45,055 bases of DNA from Flavobacterium sp. (GCA_010365135.1 JAAFGY010000009.1:1-45055), one strand, 5' to 3'. Positions 29,264-38,499 are shown, numbered from the stretch's first letter. A program made the numbers and translations. The notes: a model not told the origin generated them from the letters alone.

Positions 29264-29938
29264 ATGCAACCCAAACTCGATCCTTCTTGGCAAACTATTT
29301 TATCCAACGAAATCCAGAAACCTTATTTTTTGGATTTGATGAAAGCTGTGGAGGAAGAATATCAAAACCATACTTGTTTCCCTCCAAAAGAATTGATTTT
29401 TTCTGCCTTTGATCATTGTACTTTCGAAAATTTAAAAGTGGTTATTATTGGTCAAGATCCTTATCACGGCACCAACGAAGCGAATGGTTTGAGTTTTTCG
29501 GTGAATGACGGTGTTAAAATTCCGCCTTCTTTGCGCAATATTTTCAGGGAAATGAATGACGATTTGGGTACTATTTTCTTTCCCAATTCAGGAAATTTGG
29601 AACGTTTGGCAAAACAAGGAGTATTGCTTTTGAATGCTTCACTTTCTGTTCGAATTGATACTCCAAACAGCCACAAACACTTGAAATGGGGAACTTTTAC
29701 CGATGCTGTAATCCAGAAAATCTCGGATGAAAAAGAGAATATTGTTTTCCTGCTTTGGGGAAGTTTTGCCCAAAAGAAAGGTTCCAAAATTGACAGAACA
29801 AAACACCTCGTTTTAGAATCGGGACATCCTTCGCCAATGAGCGCTAATCAAGGAAAATGGTTTGGCAACAAGCATTTTAGCCAGACCAATTTATATTTAG
29901 AAGAAAAAGGAAGATCTCCAATTGAATGGAATTTTTAA
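29264..29938 (+). CDS. ung: Uracil-DNA glycosylase
   Basis: VVIIGQDPYHGTNEANGLSFSV, LLNASLSVR, SGHPSPMSANQGKWFGNKHFSQTN. Start moved to MQPKLDPSW. Confidence 0.96.
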   Translation: MQPKLDPSWQTILSNEIQKPYFLDLMKAVEEEYQNHTCFPPKELIFSAFDHCTFENLKVVIIGQDPYHGTNEANGLSFSVNDGVKIPPSLRNIFREMNDDLGTIFFPNSGNLERLAKQGVLLLNASLSVRIDTPNSHKHLKWGTFTDAVIQKISDEKENIVFLLWGSFAQKKGSKIDRTKHLVLESGHPSPMSANQGKWFGNKHFSQTNLYLEEKGRSPIEWNF

Positions 29939-29948
29939 CCAATTAAAT

Positions 29949-31088
29949 ATGAAAAGTATTCGAGTTTTTATACTAATGGCACTAGTTTTTTTAGAGTTTG
30001 GATGTTCAACAAAGAAAAATATACTGCAAGAAACTTTGGCTTCTGATAATCCGAAGATCAAAAACGTGATGTCAAATCCCGAAGCGTACGAACTTCAAAT
30101 TATTTATACTCAGGTTATTCGAGATAAAAATAACAAAGTGAGTTTCAAAGACTTTACTTATAACTTGAATGCTAATAATTATTTTTATCCGGCAAGTACC
30201 ATCAAATTCCCAATTGCGATTTTGACTTTACAAAAGTTGAGTACTATTGAAAACACTTCAAAAGACACACAATATACCATCGAGGGAAATCCCGATAAAC
30301 TTCAATTCTCTAAAGAAATTTCCAAAGTTTTCGCCGTGAGTGATAACGAAGCAAGTACTAATTTACTTGAGTTTTTAGGTTTCGATTATGTGAACGAAAG
30401 TATGAAAGCTAAGGGATTGCAACCTTTTAGACTATGCCACCGCGTTTCGGGTTCCGATCCAAGAAGTTTGGCAACAAAACCAATACTACTTTATAAAAAT
30501 GAGGGTTCAAGCATTACTATTCCATCCGTTTTGAGCAAACCTTCGATTTCTTTGAATTTAAAAAACATCAAAAAGGGAATTGGGTATATGAAAAATGATT
30601 CGTTGGTAAAGGGTTCTTTTGATTTTTCGAATAGAAATTATTATCCTTTAGAAACACTTCATAATACAATGAAAAGAATCGTTTTTCCTGACGCATTCAA
30701 AGAATCGGAACGGTTTAAATTGACTGAAAAAGACAGGGAATTTATTCTGTTTTCGATGCAAAATCTGCCTAAAAATGCAGGTTACGATCCAGTGAAATAT
30801 TATGACGGGTATTGCAAGTTCTTAATGTTTGGCGACACTAAAAAAAATATTCCAGCCAATATTAAAATTTACAATAAAGTAGGAAATGCTTTCGGAACTT
30901 TGATTGACTGTGCTTATATCATTGATACTGAAAATAAAGTTGAGTTTATAGTTTCAGCGACTCTTTTGGTCAATAAAGACGGTGTTTTCAATGATGATAA
31001 ATATGAATATGACACCATTGGATTGCCTTTTTTGGGCGAGTTGGGAAGACAACTTTATGCGAAAAATTTGAAGTTGAAAGCTAAATAA
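29949..31088 (+). CDS. Serine hydrolase, class A beta-lactamase-like lipoprotein
   Basis: Lipobox LEFGC; SxxK in YPASTIKFP; SDN in AVSDNEAS; KxG-like YNKVGNAFG. Confidence 0.85.
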   Translation: MKSIRVFILMALVFLEFGCSTKKNILQETLASDNPKIKNVMSNPEAYELQIIYTQVIRDKNNKVSFKDFTYNLNANNYFYPASTIKFPIAILTLQKLSTIENTSKDTQYTIEGNPDKLQFSKEISKVFAVSDNEASTNLLEFLGFDYVNESMKAKGLQPFRLCHRVSGSDPRSLATKPILLYKNEGSSITIPSVLSKPSISLNLKNIKKGIGYMKNDSLVKGSFDFSNRNYYPLETLHNTMKRIVFPDAFKESERFKLTEKDREFILFSMQNLPKNAGYDPVKYYDGYCKFLMFGDTKKNIPANIKIYNKVGNAFGTLIDCAYIIDTENKVEFIVSATLLVNKDGVFNDDKYEYDTIGLPFLGELGRQLYAKNLKLKAK

Positions 31089-31116
31089 GTTTATTGATAT
31101 TAATTTCAATAAACTT
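31087..31116. terminator. Hairpin between convergent genes
   Basis: aagtttattga-tattaatt-tcaataaactt, 11-bp perfect stem; weak U-tract. Confidence 0.55.
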
Positions 31117-31159
31117 TCGGAAACCTCATATTTTTAATGACTTCAAATAATATTACCAA

Positions 31160-31801
31160 CTATTTTGATTTTAAAGTTCCAGATGCTAAAAACATTGATC
31201 CAAAAAAATACTCTATGATTTTTAGGTCATTAAGTTGTTTTCCAATCACTCTCCAAGGTTCACGTTCTAGACCAGGTGTTGTTGAAAAGGAAAGTTTTAA
31301 AGTAATTTTGAGAAGACTGTTTAATATCCACCCAAACGGTCTATCAGAAAATTTTGCCCCAAAAAAGGCGATATGAGCATTATCCTTTAAATGAGGAAAA
31401 ATATTTGATATGGCTTTTTCAGATGCAAAGATGTCTGGAGCGGCAAACATTAAAAGTGCGTCAAACTTTCCAGTTAAATTTACGGTTCGTGCATCACATT
31501 CTATAACCTTAACATTATTCCATTTATTTTTTGTTATTCGCTTTTGAGTGTTTATTATCGTTCGAGGGCTAATCTCAAGTCCAATCACTTCACCAGAAAA
31601 TCCAACGCATTGTTGAAGATAAGGAAAACTTCCTCCTTGACCGCAGCCTGCATCAAGTACACGGTCACCTTCCATTAGATTGAGTGACTCAACAGCCTTT
31701 TGTCGAACGGGTTTAATAAATGAAAAATCAAAATCAGGAAAAGGTCGTGTAAGGTAAACAAGATATCGGGAGTAAAGTGGGTCTTTCGCGTCAGATCTCA
31801 T
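31160..31801 (-). CDS. Class I SAM-dependent methyltransferase
   Basis: 213 aa; GDRVLDAGCGQGGSFPYLQQCVG...GEVIGLEISPRTI. Confidence 0.88.
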   Translation of the reverse strand: MRSDAKDPLYSRYLVYLTRPFPDFDFSFIKPVRQKAVESLNLMEGDRVLDAGCGQGGSFPYLQQCVGFSGEVIGLEISPRTIINTQKRITKNKWNNVKVIECDARTVNLTGKFDALLMFAAPDIFASEKAISNIFPHLKDNAHIAFFGAKFSDRPFGWILNSLLKITLKLSFSTTPGLEREPWRVIGKQLNDLKIIEYFFGSMFLASGTLKSK

Positions 31802-32039
31802 TGGTTTTATATTGTTATGTTTTTGATTTTTTTTCGTTATTTTTGAAATTATTCACTTGTCCCTTTTGAGAATTTTGTTAGTTTATTTCAGTCATTTATA
31901 TGAAAACTAATTTGTCCTATCCTATTATGGATGCTAACTCATTATTTAGTCACAAAATATCATACTAATCCACATTAATATTATATCCCAATAAAAATCA
32001 ACTTTTTTCTTAAAAATAGCTACAATTAAATTCAATTTT

Positions 32040-32906
32040 TCACTCCGCCAATTTTCCTAAAGCATACGCAATCAATTCATCAACCGCTTTGTATGGATCT
32101 TCACTAAAAGTACCGTTGGCACGATTGGCAATAATGGCATTTAGAGATAAACAGTTGTGTCCAAGGAGTTTTCCCAATCCATAAATGGCACTAGTTTCCA
32201 TTTCGAGATTGGTCATTCGGATGTCATTATAATTGAAGCTATCCATTTTAGAATTCAAGTTTTCGTCTTGAATATTCAAACGCAAAACTCTTCCTTGTGG
32301 GCCATAAAATCCGCCAGCAGTTCCTGTTATTCCTTTGAAAATTCGGTCGCTTTCCATACGTTTTTCTAGTTTTTCAGAACAAGGAATGATGTAAGGACGT
32401 CCTTTTCTTAAATCCCAGTTGGTGTGTTTGATGAAAGCGTCTTCCATTGCAATTTCCGTAATTTCTTCAATCAAGTAGGAGCGGAGCATATTGTCCAAGC
32501 CCAAACCAAATTTTCCCATCACAAAACTATCTACAGGAATATCGGCTTGCAAAGAACCTGAAGTGCCAATTCGGATGATGTTTAGTGAAGTAAGATTTTC
32601 TTTTGGCGTTCTGGTTTTTAAATCAATATTGACCAAAGCGTCTAATTCGTTCATCACGATGTCAATATTATCAGGGCCGATTCCGGTGGACATTACCGTA
32701 ATTCTTTTGCCTTTGAAAAGTCCGGTTTGAGTTTTGAATTCTCTTTTTTGAGTCGAAAATTCGATGCTGTCAAAAAATTGCGTGATTTTTTCGACACGAT
32801 TTTGGTCGCCTACAAAAATGATGTCGTGGGCAATATGTTCAGGTTGTAAGTTCAAATGGTACACACTTCCGTCTGGATTGAGTATTAATTCTGATGATTT
32901 TATCAT
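32040..32906 (-). CDS. Nucleoside (uridine-like) phosphorylase
   Basis: 288 aa; VMSTGIGPDNIDIVMNEL, IRIGTSGSLQADIPVDSFV, NLEMETSAIYGL. Confidence 0.9.
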   Translation of the reverse strand: MIKSSELILNPDGSVYHLNLQPEHIAHDIIFVGDQNRVEKITQFFDSIEFSTQKREFKTQTGLFKGKRITVMSTGIGPDNIDIVMNELDALVNIDLKTRTPKENLTSLNIIRIGTSGSLQADIPVDSFVMGKFGLGLDNMLRSYLIEEITEIAMEDAFIKHTNWDLRKGRPYIIPCSEKLEKRMESDRIFKGITGTAGGFYGPQGRVLRLNIQDENLNSKMDSFNYNDIRMTNLEMETSAIYGLGKLLGHNCLSLNAIIANRANGTFSEDPYKAVDELIAYALGKLAE

Positions 32907-32956
32907 TGAAATTTTTGTTTAAATTGTATAAGGTTTAAAAGTTTAATATGGTTTAA

Positions 32957-32987
32957 CTGAACACTAAAAGCTGAATACTGAACACTC
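32957..32987. repeat. Heptamer array next to the SUI1/YciH stop
   Basis: ctgaaca|ctaaaag|ctgaata|ctgaaca|ctc. Confidence 0.65.
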
Positions 32988-32992
32988 TATTT

Positions 32993-33322
32993 CTATCCAC
33001 CAACACGTTTTACTTTGAATCCTTTTTCTTTAAGGATTTGCATAATTTTATCCCGATAATCGCCTTGAATGATTATGGAATTGTCTTTGAAAGTACCGCC
33101 AACACTAAGGTTTTTTTTAATTTCTTTGGCTAAGATTTTAAAATCTTCATCTGTTCCTTCGTAACCTTCAATTATAGTGGTGGCTTTTCCTTTTCGCTTT
33201 TCGAATTTGCAAATCATCGGTTCTTTTTGAACAAAAAGCACGTGCTCTTCTTCCTGAATTTCTTCAGGTTCCGATTCGATATGATCTGGAAATAGATTTT
33301 TTAATTGTTCTTGTAAGTCCAT
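32993..33322 (-). CDS. Translation initiation factor SUI1/YciH family
   Basis: 109 aa; EKRKGKATTIIEGYEGTDEDFKILAKEIKKNLSVGGTFKDNSIIIQGDYRDKIMQILKEKGFKVKRVGG. Confidence 0.93.
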   Translation of the reverse strand: MDLQEQLKNLFPDHIESEPEEIQEEEHVLFVQKEPMICKFEKRKGKATTIIEGYEGTDEDFKILAKEIKKNLSVGGTFKDNSIIIQGDYRDKIMQILKEKGFKVKRVGG

Positions 33323-33357
33323 TGTTTATGTTTTTTTGGATGCGGATAAAAGTTTAA

Positions 33358-33376
33358 AACCGCAGATTCGCAGATT
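33358..33376. repeat. Half-copy of the CGCAGATT element
   Basis: aaccgcagattcgcagatt; compare aaccgctgattcgcagatt at 33483-33501. Confidence 0.6.
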
Positions 33377-33482
33377 TTTTTATCAAAATTAACCTTCTAT
33401 AAATATAAGAACAAATTCTACCAATTGTACTAATTAATTTGCAAAAATTTGTGCAATTGGCAGTTGAAGAATTAACTGTAAT

Positions 33483-33533
33483 AACCGCTGATTCGCAGAT
33501 TATTAAATAAAAATCTGCGAATCTGAGGTAAAA
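33483..33533. repeat. CGCAGATT palindromic element (possible terminator)
   Basis: gattcgcagatt (33490-33501) / aatctgcgaatc (33512-33523), 12-bp perfect stem. Confidence 0.75.
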
Positions 33534-33546
33534 ATTATTCGAGTTT

Positions 33547-34497
33547 TTATTTTTTTATTAAACCCAAATCCACCAATCTTTCATACAAATATTCTCCAGC
33601 CGTGATGTCGTCGAATTTCTTAGGGTTTTGGGCATCGATGCAATTCTCCAAACAATCTAATTTCATATCGCTCACCGGATGCATAAAAAACGGAACCGAA
33701 TACCTTGAAGTTCCCCATAATTCCCTCGGCGGATTCACCACTTGATGTATGGTTGATTTCAATTTATTGTTGGTGTGACGCGACAACATATCGCCCACAT
33801 TTATCACTAATTCGTCTGGTTGAGCAATGGCGTCAATCCATTCCCCATCGTGATTTTGAACTTGCAAACCACGACCTTGTGCGCCCATCAAAAGGGTAAT
33901 CAAATTGATATCGCCGTGAGCTGCAGCACGAATGGCATTTTCAGGTTCAGAAGTAATGGGAGGATAATGAATGGGGCGCAAAATGGAGTTCCCTTCTTTG
34001 ACAAATTTATCAAAATATAATTCGTCCAAACCCAAGTGCAAAGCCAAAGCTCTCAAAACATAAACGCCTGTTTTTTCAAGCATTTGGTAAGCTTCTTTTC
34101 CCACGACATTGAAACGAGGTAATTCTTTCACTTCCACATTATCGGGATATTCCGAAGCGTATTTTGAGTCTTTTTCTACGTATTGGCCAAAGTGCCAAAA
34201 TTCTTTCAAATCGCCTTCTTTTCGGCCTTTGGCGTGTTCTTTTCCAAAAGAAACATAGCCTCTTTGTCCTCCAATTCCGGGAATTTCATAGCTGTGTTTG
34301 GTTTCTATTGGCAAAGCGAAAAAGTTTCTTATTTCGCCATACAATTCTTCGACTAATTGTTCGCCTAAAAAATGCCCTTTTAAGGCAACGAATCCAATTT
34401 CTTCAAAAGCACTTCCGATTTCATTTACAAATTTTTGTTTACGTTTCGGGTCATCCGAAAGGAAATCACGCAAGTCAACCATAGGAATGTTTTGCAT
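33547..34497 (-). CDS. Isopenicillin N synthase family 2OG-Fe(II) dioxygenase
   Basis: 316 aa; AAHGDINLITLLMGAQGRGLQVQNHDGEWIDA, NVGDMLSRHTNNKLKSTIHQVVNP (HxD...H). Confidence 0.92.
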   Translation of the reverse strand: MQNIPMVDLRDFLSDDPKRKQKFVNEIGSAFEEIGFVALKGHFLGEQLVEELYGEIRNFFALPIETKHSYEIPGIGGQRGYVSFGKEHAKGRKEGDLKEFWHFGQYVEKDSKYASEYPDNVEVKELPRFNVVGKEAYQMLEKTGVYVLRALALHLGLDELYFDKFVKEGNSILRPIHYPPITSEPENAIRAAAHGDINLITLLMGAQGRGLQVQNHDGEWIDAIAQPDELVINVGDMLSRHTNNKLKSTIHQVVNPPRELWGTSRYSVPFFMHPVSDMKLDCLENCIDAQNPKKFDDITAGEYLYERLVDLGLIKK

Positions 34498-34634
34498 AGT
34501 TTATTTTTTTAACTTAAAGTATTTAAACCTCTAACCCACAAATATAAAGAATAATTTTAAATCAGGATTTTAAAATAAATATAATTCTAGCCAGAATAAC
34601 TTTAGAAAAGTGCAAATAAATTTGAGATCAAAAA

Positions 34635-34664
34635 AAATCCGTTCTGCTTTCACAAAACGGATTT
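34635..34664 (-). terminator. Rho-independent terminator of lpdA
   Basis: aaatccgtt...aacggattt hairpin; T-run on minus strand. Confidence 0.85.
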
Positions 34665-34706
34665 CTATCTAAATCTAAAATCTCTTATCTAAAATCTGAA
34701 ATTTAC
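34665..34706. repeat. Heptamer array abutting the lpdA stop
   Basis: ctatcta|aatctaa|aatctct|tatctaa|aatctga|aatttac. Confidence 0.7.
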
Positions 34707-36091
34707 AGGTGAATTACTTCACCATAAGCATCAGCAACGGCTTCCATTACAGCTTCGCTCATCGTAGGATGCGGGTGAATGGATTTTAGGATTTCGTGAC
34801 CCGTAGTTTCTAGTTTTCTGGCTACAACTGCTTCGGCAATCATATCGGTAACGCCGGCGCCAATCATATGACAACCCAACCATTCGCCGTATTTGGCATC
34901 AAAAATTACTTTGACAAAGCCATCTGGAGTTCCAGCCGCTTTTGCCTTTCCTGAGGCTGAGAATGGAAATTTTCCAATTTTCAAATCGTAGCCTTTTTCT
35001 TTTGCTTGTTTTTCAGTCATACCTACAGAAGCAATTTCTGGTGTAGCATACGTACAACCTGGAATATTTCCGTAATCAATAGGGTCTACGTGCAATCCTG
35101 CAATTTTTTCTACACAAGTGATTCCTTCGGCTGAAGCAACGTGTGCCAAAGCTGGACCAGGAACTACATCACCAATGGCATAATAACCAGGAACATTTGT
35201 TTGGTAGAAATCATTGACCAAAATTTTATCTCTGTCAGTAGCTATTCCTACTTCTTCTAATCCAATATTTTCGATATTTGTCTTAATTCCCACTGCCGAA
35301 AGTAAAATGTCAGCTTCCAGAATTTCTTCTCCTTTTGCTGTTTTTACAAACGCTTTAACTCCTGAACCTGAAATATCAATTTTCTCGACTGAAGAGTTGG
35401 TCATAATTTTAATGCCCGCTTTCTTCATCGAGCGTTCCATTTGTTTTGAAATGTCTTCGTCTTCTACAGGAACAACATTTGGCAAGAATTCCACAATAGT
35501 AACGTCGGTTCCCATTGAATTGTAGAAATGTGCAAATTCTACTCCAATGGCTCCAGATCCTACAACAATCATAGATTTTGGTTGTGTTGCCAAAGTCATT
35601 GCTTGTCGGTATCCAATTACTTTTACACCGTCTTGAGGCAGGTTTGGCAATTCGCGAGAACGTGCTCCAGTTGCAATAATAATGTGGTCAGCAGAATATT
35701 CAGTTACTTTTTTATCTTTATCAGTAACATCGATTTTTTTGCCTGGTTTTAGTTTGCCAATACCATCAATTACATCGATTTTATTTTTTTTCATTAGGAA
35801 TTGAACGCCTTTGCTCATTCCGTCAGCAACTGAACGGCTTCGTTGAACCACGGCAGGGAAGTCTTTATCAAAAGCGGAAACGGTCAAACCATAATCGGAA
35901 GCATGTTTTAAGTAATCAAAAATCTGAGCTGATTTCAAAAGCGCTTTAGTAGGGATACAACCCCAATTTAGACAAACTCCACCTAGATTTTCTTTTTCGA
36001 TTACGGCAACTTTAAAGCCCAATTGTGATGCTCTAATGGCAGTAACATAACCGCCTGGACCACTTCCTAAAACTATAATATCGTATTTCAT
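34703..36091 (-). CDS. lpdA: Dihydrolipoyl dehydrogenase
   Basis: 462 aa; GPGGYVTAIRASQLGFKVAVIEKENLGGVCLNWGCIPTKALL, HPHPTMSEAVMEA. Confidence 0.97.
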   Translation of the reverse strand: MKYDIIVLGSGPGGYVTAIRASQLGFKVAVIEKENLGGVCLNWGCIPTKALLKSAQIFDYLKHASDYGLTVSAFDKDFPAVVQRSRSVADGMSKGVQFLMKKNKIDVIDGIGKLKPGKKIDVTDKDKKVTEYSADHIIIATGARSRELPNLPQDGVKVIGYRQAMTLATQPKSMIVVGSGAIGVEFAHFYNSMGTDVTIVEFLPNVVPVEDEDISKQMERSMKKAGIKIMTNSSVEKIDISGSGVKAFVKTAKGEEILEADILLSAVGIKTNIENIGLEEVGIATDRDKILVNDFYQTNVPGYYAIGDVVPGPALAHVASAEGITCVEKIAGLHVDPIDYGNIPGCTYATPEIASVGMTEKQAKEKGYDLKIGKFPFSASGKAKAAGTPDGFVKVIFDAKYGEWLGCHMIGAGVTDMIAEAVVARKLETTGHEILKSIHPHPTMSEAVMEAVADAYGEVIHL

Positions 36092-36253
36092 TTTTTCTTT
36101 TTTATTTTATTTTGGTAAAAATGCAGTCGCAAAAGCTCGTGTCATTTTTTCGTGTTTATTTTATTTTGGTAAAAATGCAGTCGCAAAAGCTCGTGTCATT
36201 TTTTCTTTTTTATTTTATTTTGGTAAAAATGCAGTCGCAAAAGCTCGTGTCAT
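36092..36253 (-). repeat. Three 54-bp tandem units in the lpdA leader, each with a 12-codon mini-ORF (MTRAFATAFLPK*)
   Basis: Units 36092-36145, 36146-36199, 36200-36253. Units 1 and 3 are identical; unit 2 differs at 2 positions. Minus-strand unit: ATGACACGAGCTTTTGCGACTGCATTTTTACCAAAATAAAATAAAAAAGAAAAA. Confidence 0.95.
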
Positions 36254-36268
36254 TTTTGTATGTGTTAT

Positions 36269-36276
36269 CAAAATTA
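36269..36276 (-). promoter_or_regulatory. Putative -7 box for the lpdA leader transcript
   Basis: Minus strand TAATTTTG (TAnnTTTG) about 16 nt before the first mini-ORF ATG; a second TAATTTTG at 36288-36295. Confidence 0.35.
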
Positions 36277-36404
36277 ATTTCAGTTGGCAAAATTAAGGAT
36301 TTATTTTAAAAAATTTCTTGTGTTTAGAAAGTTTATATGTTTATTTCTAAAAACGGCAACGGTTAATTAAAAATCTAATGGATTTTGCTGTCCAATGGGT
36401 TTTA

Positions 36405-36550
36405 ATTCCGATAGAAACGGAAGCATTTTGAGAATAAATCACATTTTTTTCTTGATGAAAAAGAGCGACCAAAGGAAACTCCTTTTTTATCTTAGAAAAA
36501 GTGATTTATTGAAAAAATGGTGGAGTGAATAGCGGGAGAAAGCTTCTGAA
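36405..36550. repeat. Structured intergenic element with nested hairpins downstream of the ABC exporter
   Basis: attccgatagaaacggaagc ... aataaatcac (36433-36442) / gtgatttatt (36501-36510), inner gatgaaaaagag / ctccttttttatc, then tggagtgaatagcgggagaaagcttctg. Confidence 0.6.
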
Positions 36551-36557
36551 AATTAAA

Positions 36558-38312
36558 TTAATTCTCAGTAACGAACTGCGAATCATAAAGGTTTCTGTAA
36601 TATCCGCCTGATTTTTCTAACAATTCCTGATGTGTTCCTTGCTCTACAATCAAGCCTTTGTCCATTACCACAATTTTGTCGGCTTTGAGAATGGTTGCTA
36701 GACGGTGCGCAATAACTATGGAAGTTCTGCCTTTGGTAATGGTTTCGGTAGCTTTTTGAATCAATTCCTCAGAATAAGTATCGATCGATGAAGTCGCTTC
36801 GTCCAGAATTAAAATGCTCGGATTGCTGACATAAGCCCGCAGAAAAGCAATCAATTGGCGTTGTCCGGAAGAGAGCATAACGCCGCGTTCTTTCACATCA
36901 AAATCGTAATTATCAGGCAAACTCATAATGAATTTATGAACGCCAATTTTTTTGGCTGCAGCCAAAACTTGATCCCGAGAAATATCCGGATTATTTAGGG
37001 TAATATTATTGAAAATAGTGTCGGCAAAAAGGAAAACGTCTTGCAAAACCACTGCAATTTGCTTGCGTAGCGAACTCAAAGTATAATTTTCGATATTATG
37101 TCCATCAATACAAATCGTGCCACTGTTGATTTCGTAAAAACGATTTAATAAATTGATAATGGTCGATTTTCCAGCTCCAGTTGCGCCAACAATGGCAATC
37201 GTTTTGCCAGCTTTTACATCCAAGTCAATGCCTTTTATAACAAATTCCTGATCGATGTAGCTAAAATGTACGTCTTTAAATTGTATGTTTCCTCTGAAAA
37301 TTGGCGCTTCAATAGTTCCTGTATCTTGAATTTGGTCTTGAGTATCGAGAATATCAAAAACGCGATTCGCTGCGATCATTCCCAGTTGCATTTCGTTGAA
37401 TTTATCTGCAATTTGACGCAAGGGATTGAATAACATTCCGATGAACATTGTATAGGAAAATAAATCTCCAAAAGTGGTAAAATTGTCGCCATTGATGATC
37501 TTAAATCCGCCGTAAAGCACCACAAAACCTAGGGTTAATGAAGAAATTATATCGGCAATAGGGAAGAAGATGGAGTTGTACAAAATTGTTTTTATCCAGG
37601 CTTTTTTGTGTTTGTCGTTGATGGATTTGAACTTTTCGAATTCAATATCTTCCCGATGAAATAATTGTACAATCTTCATTCCTGTAACTCGTTCTTGCAC
37701 AAAGGAATTCAAATTGGCAATTTGTGCCCGCACTTCTTCAAAAGCCACTTGCATTTTTCTTTGGAATATTCGGGTGATAAAAACTAATATTGGCATTGCC
37801 ACAATCACAATCCAAGTGAGTTTCCAGTTCATATAAAACATAAAAATAAGAACGACAAACATTTTCATTAGATCACTTATAATCATAAATAATCCTTGAC
37901 TAAAAATTCGTGCAATGGCTTCAATATCCGACACGGAGCGGGTTACGAGTTGACCCACAGGAACATTATCGAAATATTTCATTTTGAAACTTAGAATATG
38001 CTTGAACATTTTGGTTCGAATGTCTTTTACAATATCTTGTCCGAGCCAGTTTGCCCAATACACGAAGAAAAATTGCGAAAAAACTTCTAATAAAAGCACA
38101 AAACCCATTAGGCTTACGTAAAGAAGTAGCCCAAATTGGTCGTGAGTTTTAATATATCCATCAACAGTTTGTTTCAATAAATACGGCCGCAAAGCCGCAA
38201 AAATAGATAGGGAAATAGCAAAAATAACCACGCCGTTAAAGCGCAATTGGTAAGGCTTGGTATATTGTAATATTCTTTTGAATAATCTGGTGTCGAATGC
38301 TTTTGCTTTCAT
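36558..38312 (-). CDS. ABC transporter ATP-binding/permease protein (MsbA-like exporter)
   Basis: 584 aa; TM domain plus GATGAGKSTIINLLNRFYE, LSSGQRQLIAFLRAYVSNPSILILDEATSSID. Confidence 0.94.
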   Translation of the reverse strand: MKAKAFDTRLFKRILQYTKPYQLRFNGVVIFAISLSIFAALRPYLLKQTVDGYIKTHDQFGLLLYVSLMGFVLLLEVFSQFFFVYWANWLGQDIVKDIRTKMFKHILSFKMKYFDNVPVGQLVTRSVSDIEAIARIFSQGLFMIISDLMKMFVVLIFMFYMNWKLTWIVIVAMPILVFITRIFQRKMQVAFEEVRAQIANLNSFVQERVTGMKIVQLFHREDIEFEKFKSINDKHKKAWIKTILYNSIFFPIADIISSLTLGFVVLYGGFKIINGDNFTTFGDLFSYTMFIGMLFNPLRQIADKFNEMQLGMIAANRVFDILDTQDQIQDTGTIEAPIFRGNIQFKDVHFSYIDQEFVIKGIDLDVKAGKTIAIVGATGAGKSTIINLLNRFYEINSGTICIDGHNIENYTLSSLRKQIAVVLQDVFLFADTIFNNITLNNPDISRDQVLAAAKKIGVHKFIMSLPDNYDFDVKERGVMLSSGQRQLIAFLRAYVSNPSILILDEATSSIDTYSEELIQKATETITKGRTSIVIAHRLATILKADKIVVMDKGLIVEQGTHQELLEKSGGYYRNLYDSQFVTEN

Positions 38313-38317
38313 AATTT

Positions 38318-38358
38318 TAGATGGCAGATTTCAGATTTTAGATTCCAGAAGCAGAATT
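38318..38358. repeat. Heptamer array abutting the ABC exporter start
   Basis: tagatgg|cagattt|cagattt|tagattc|cagaag|cagaatt. Confidence 0.7.
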
Positions 38359-38465
38359 CTAAATTTATAATCAAAAAACCTTCGCTGTTTTATAAACTAA
38401 TTTATTTTTTTTAACGTATTAATTTTTATTCTTTTTATAAAATTTTCAATTTAATTAACTATTTC

Positions 38466-38493
38466 AACTTGAAATCTGCAAACTGAAATCTGC
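38466..38493. repeat. Heptamer array next to the truA stop
   Basis: aacttga|aatctgc|aaactga|aatctgc. Confidence 0.65.
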
Positions 38494-38499
38494 CACCTT

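Noticed and set aside
36092-36253. Possible CRISPR array
   Set aside because: The 54-bp units are near-identical along their whole length with no variable spacers, and there are no cas genes.
36112-36309. 65-aa + strand ORF with an 18-aa repeat (MQSQKLVSFFRVYFILVK)
   Set aside because: It is the antisense reading of the 54-bp lpdA leader repeat. The period is a multiple of 3, so the ORF arises automatically; the minus-strand mini-ORF reading joins naturally to lpdA.
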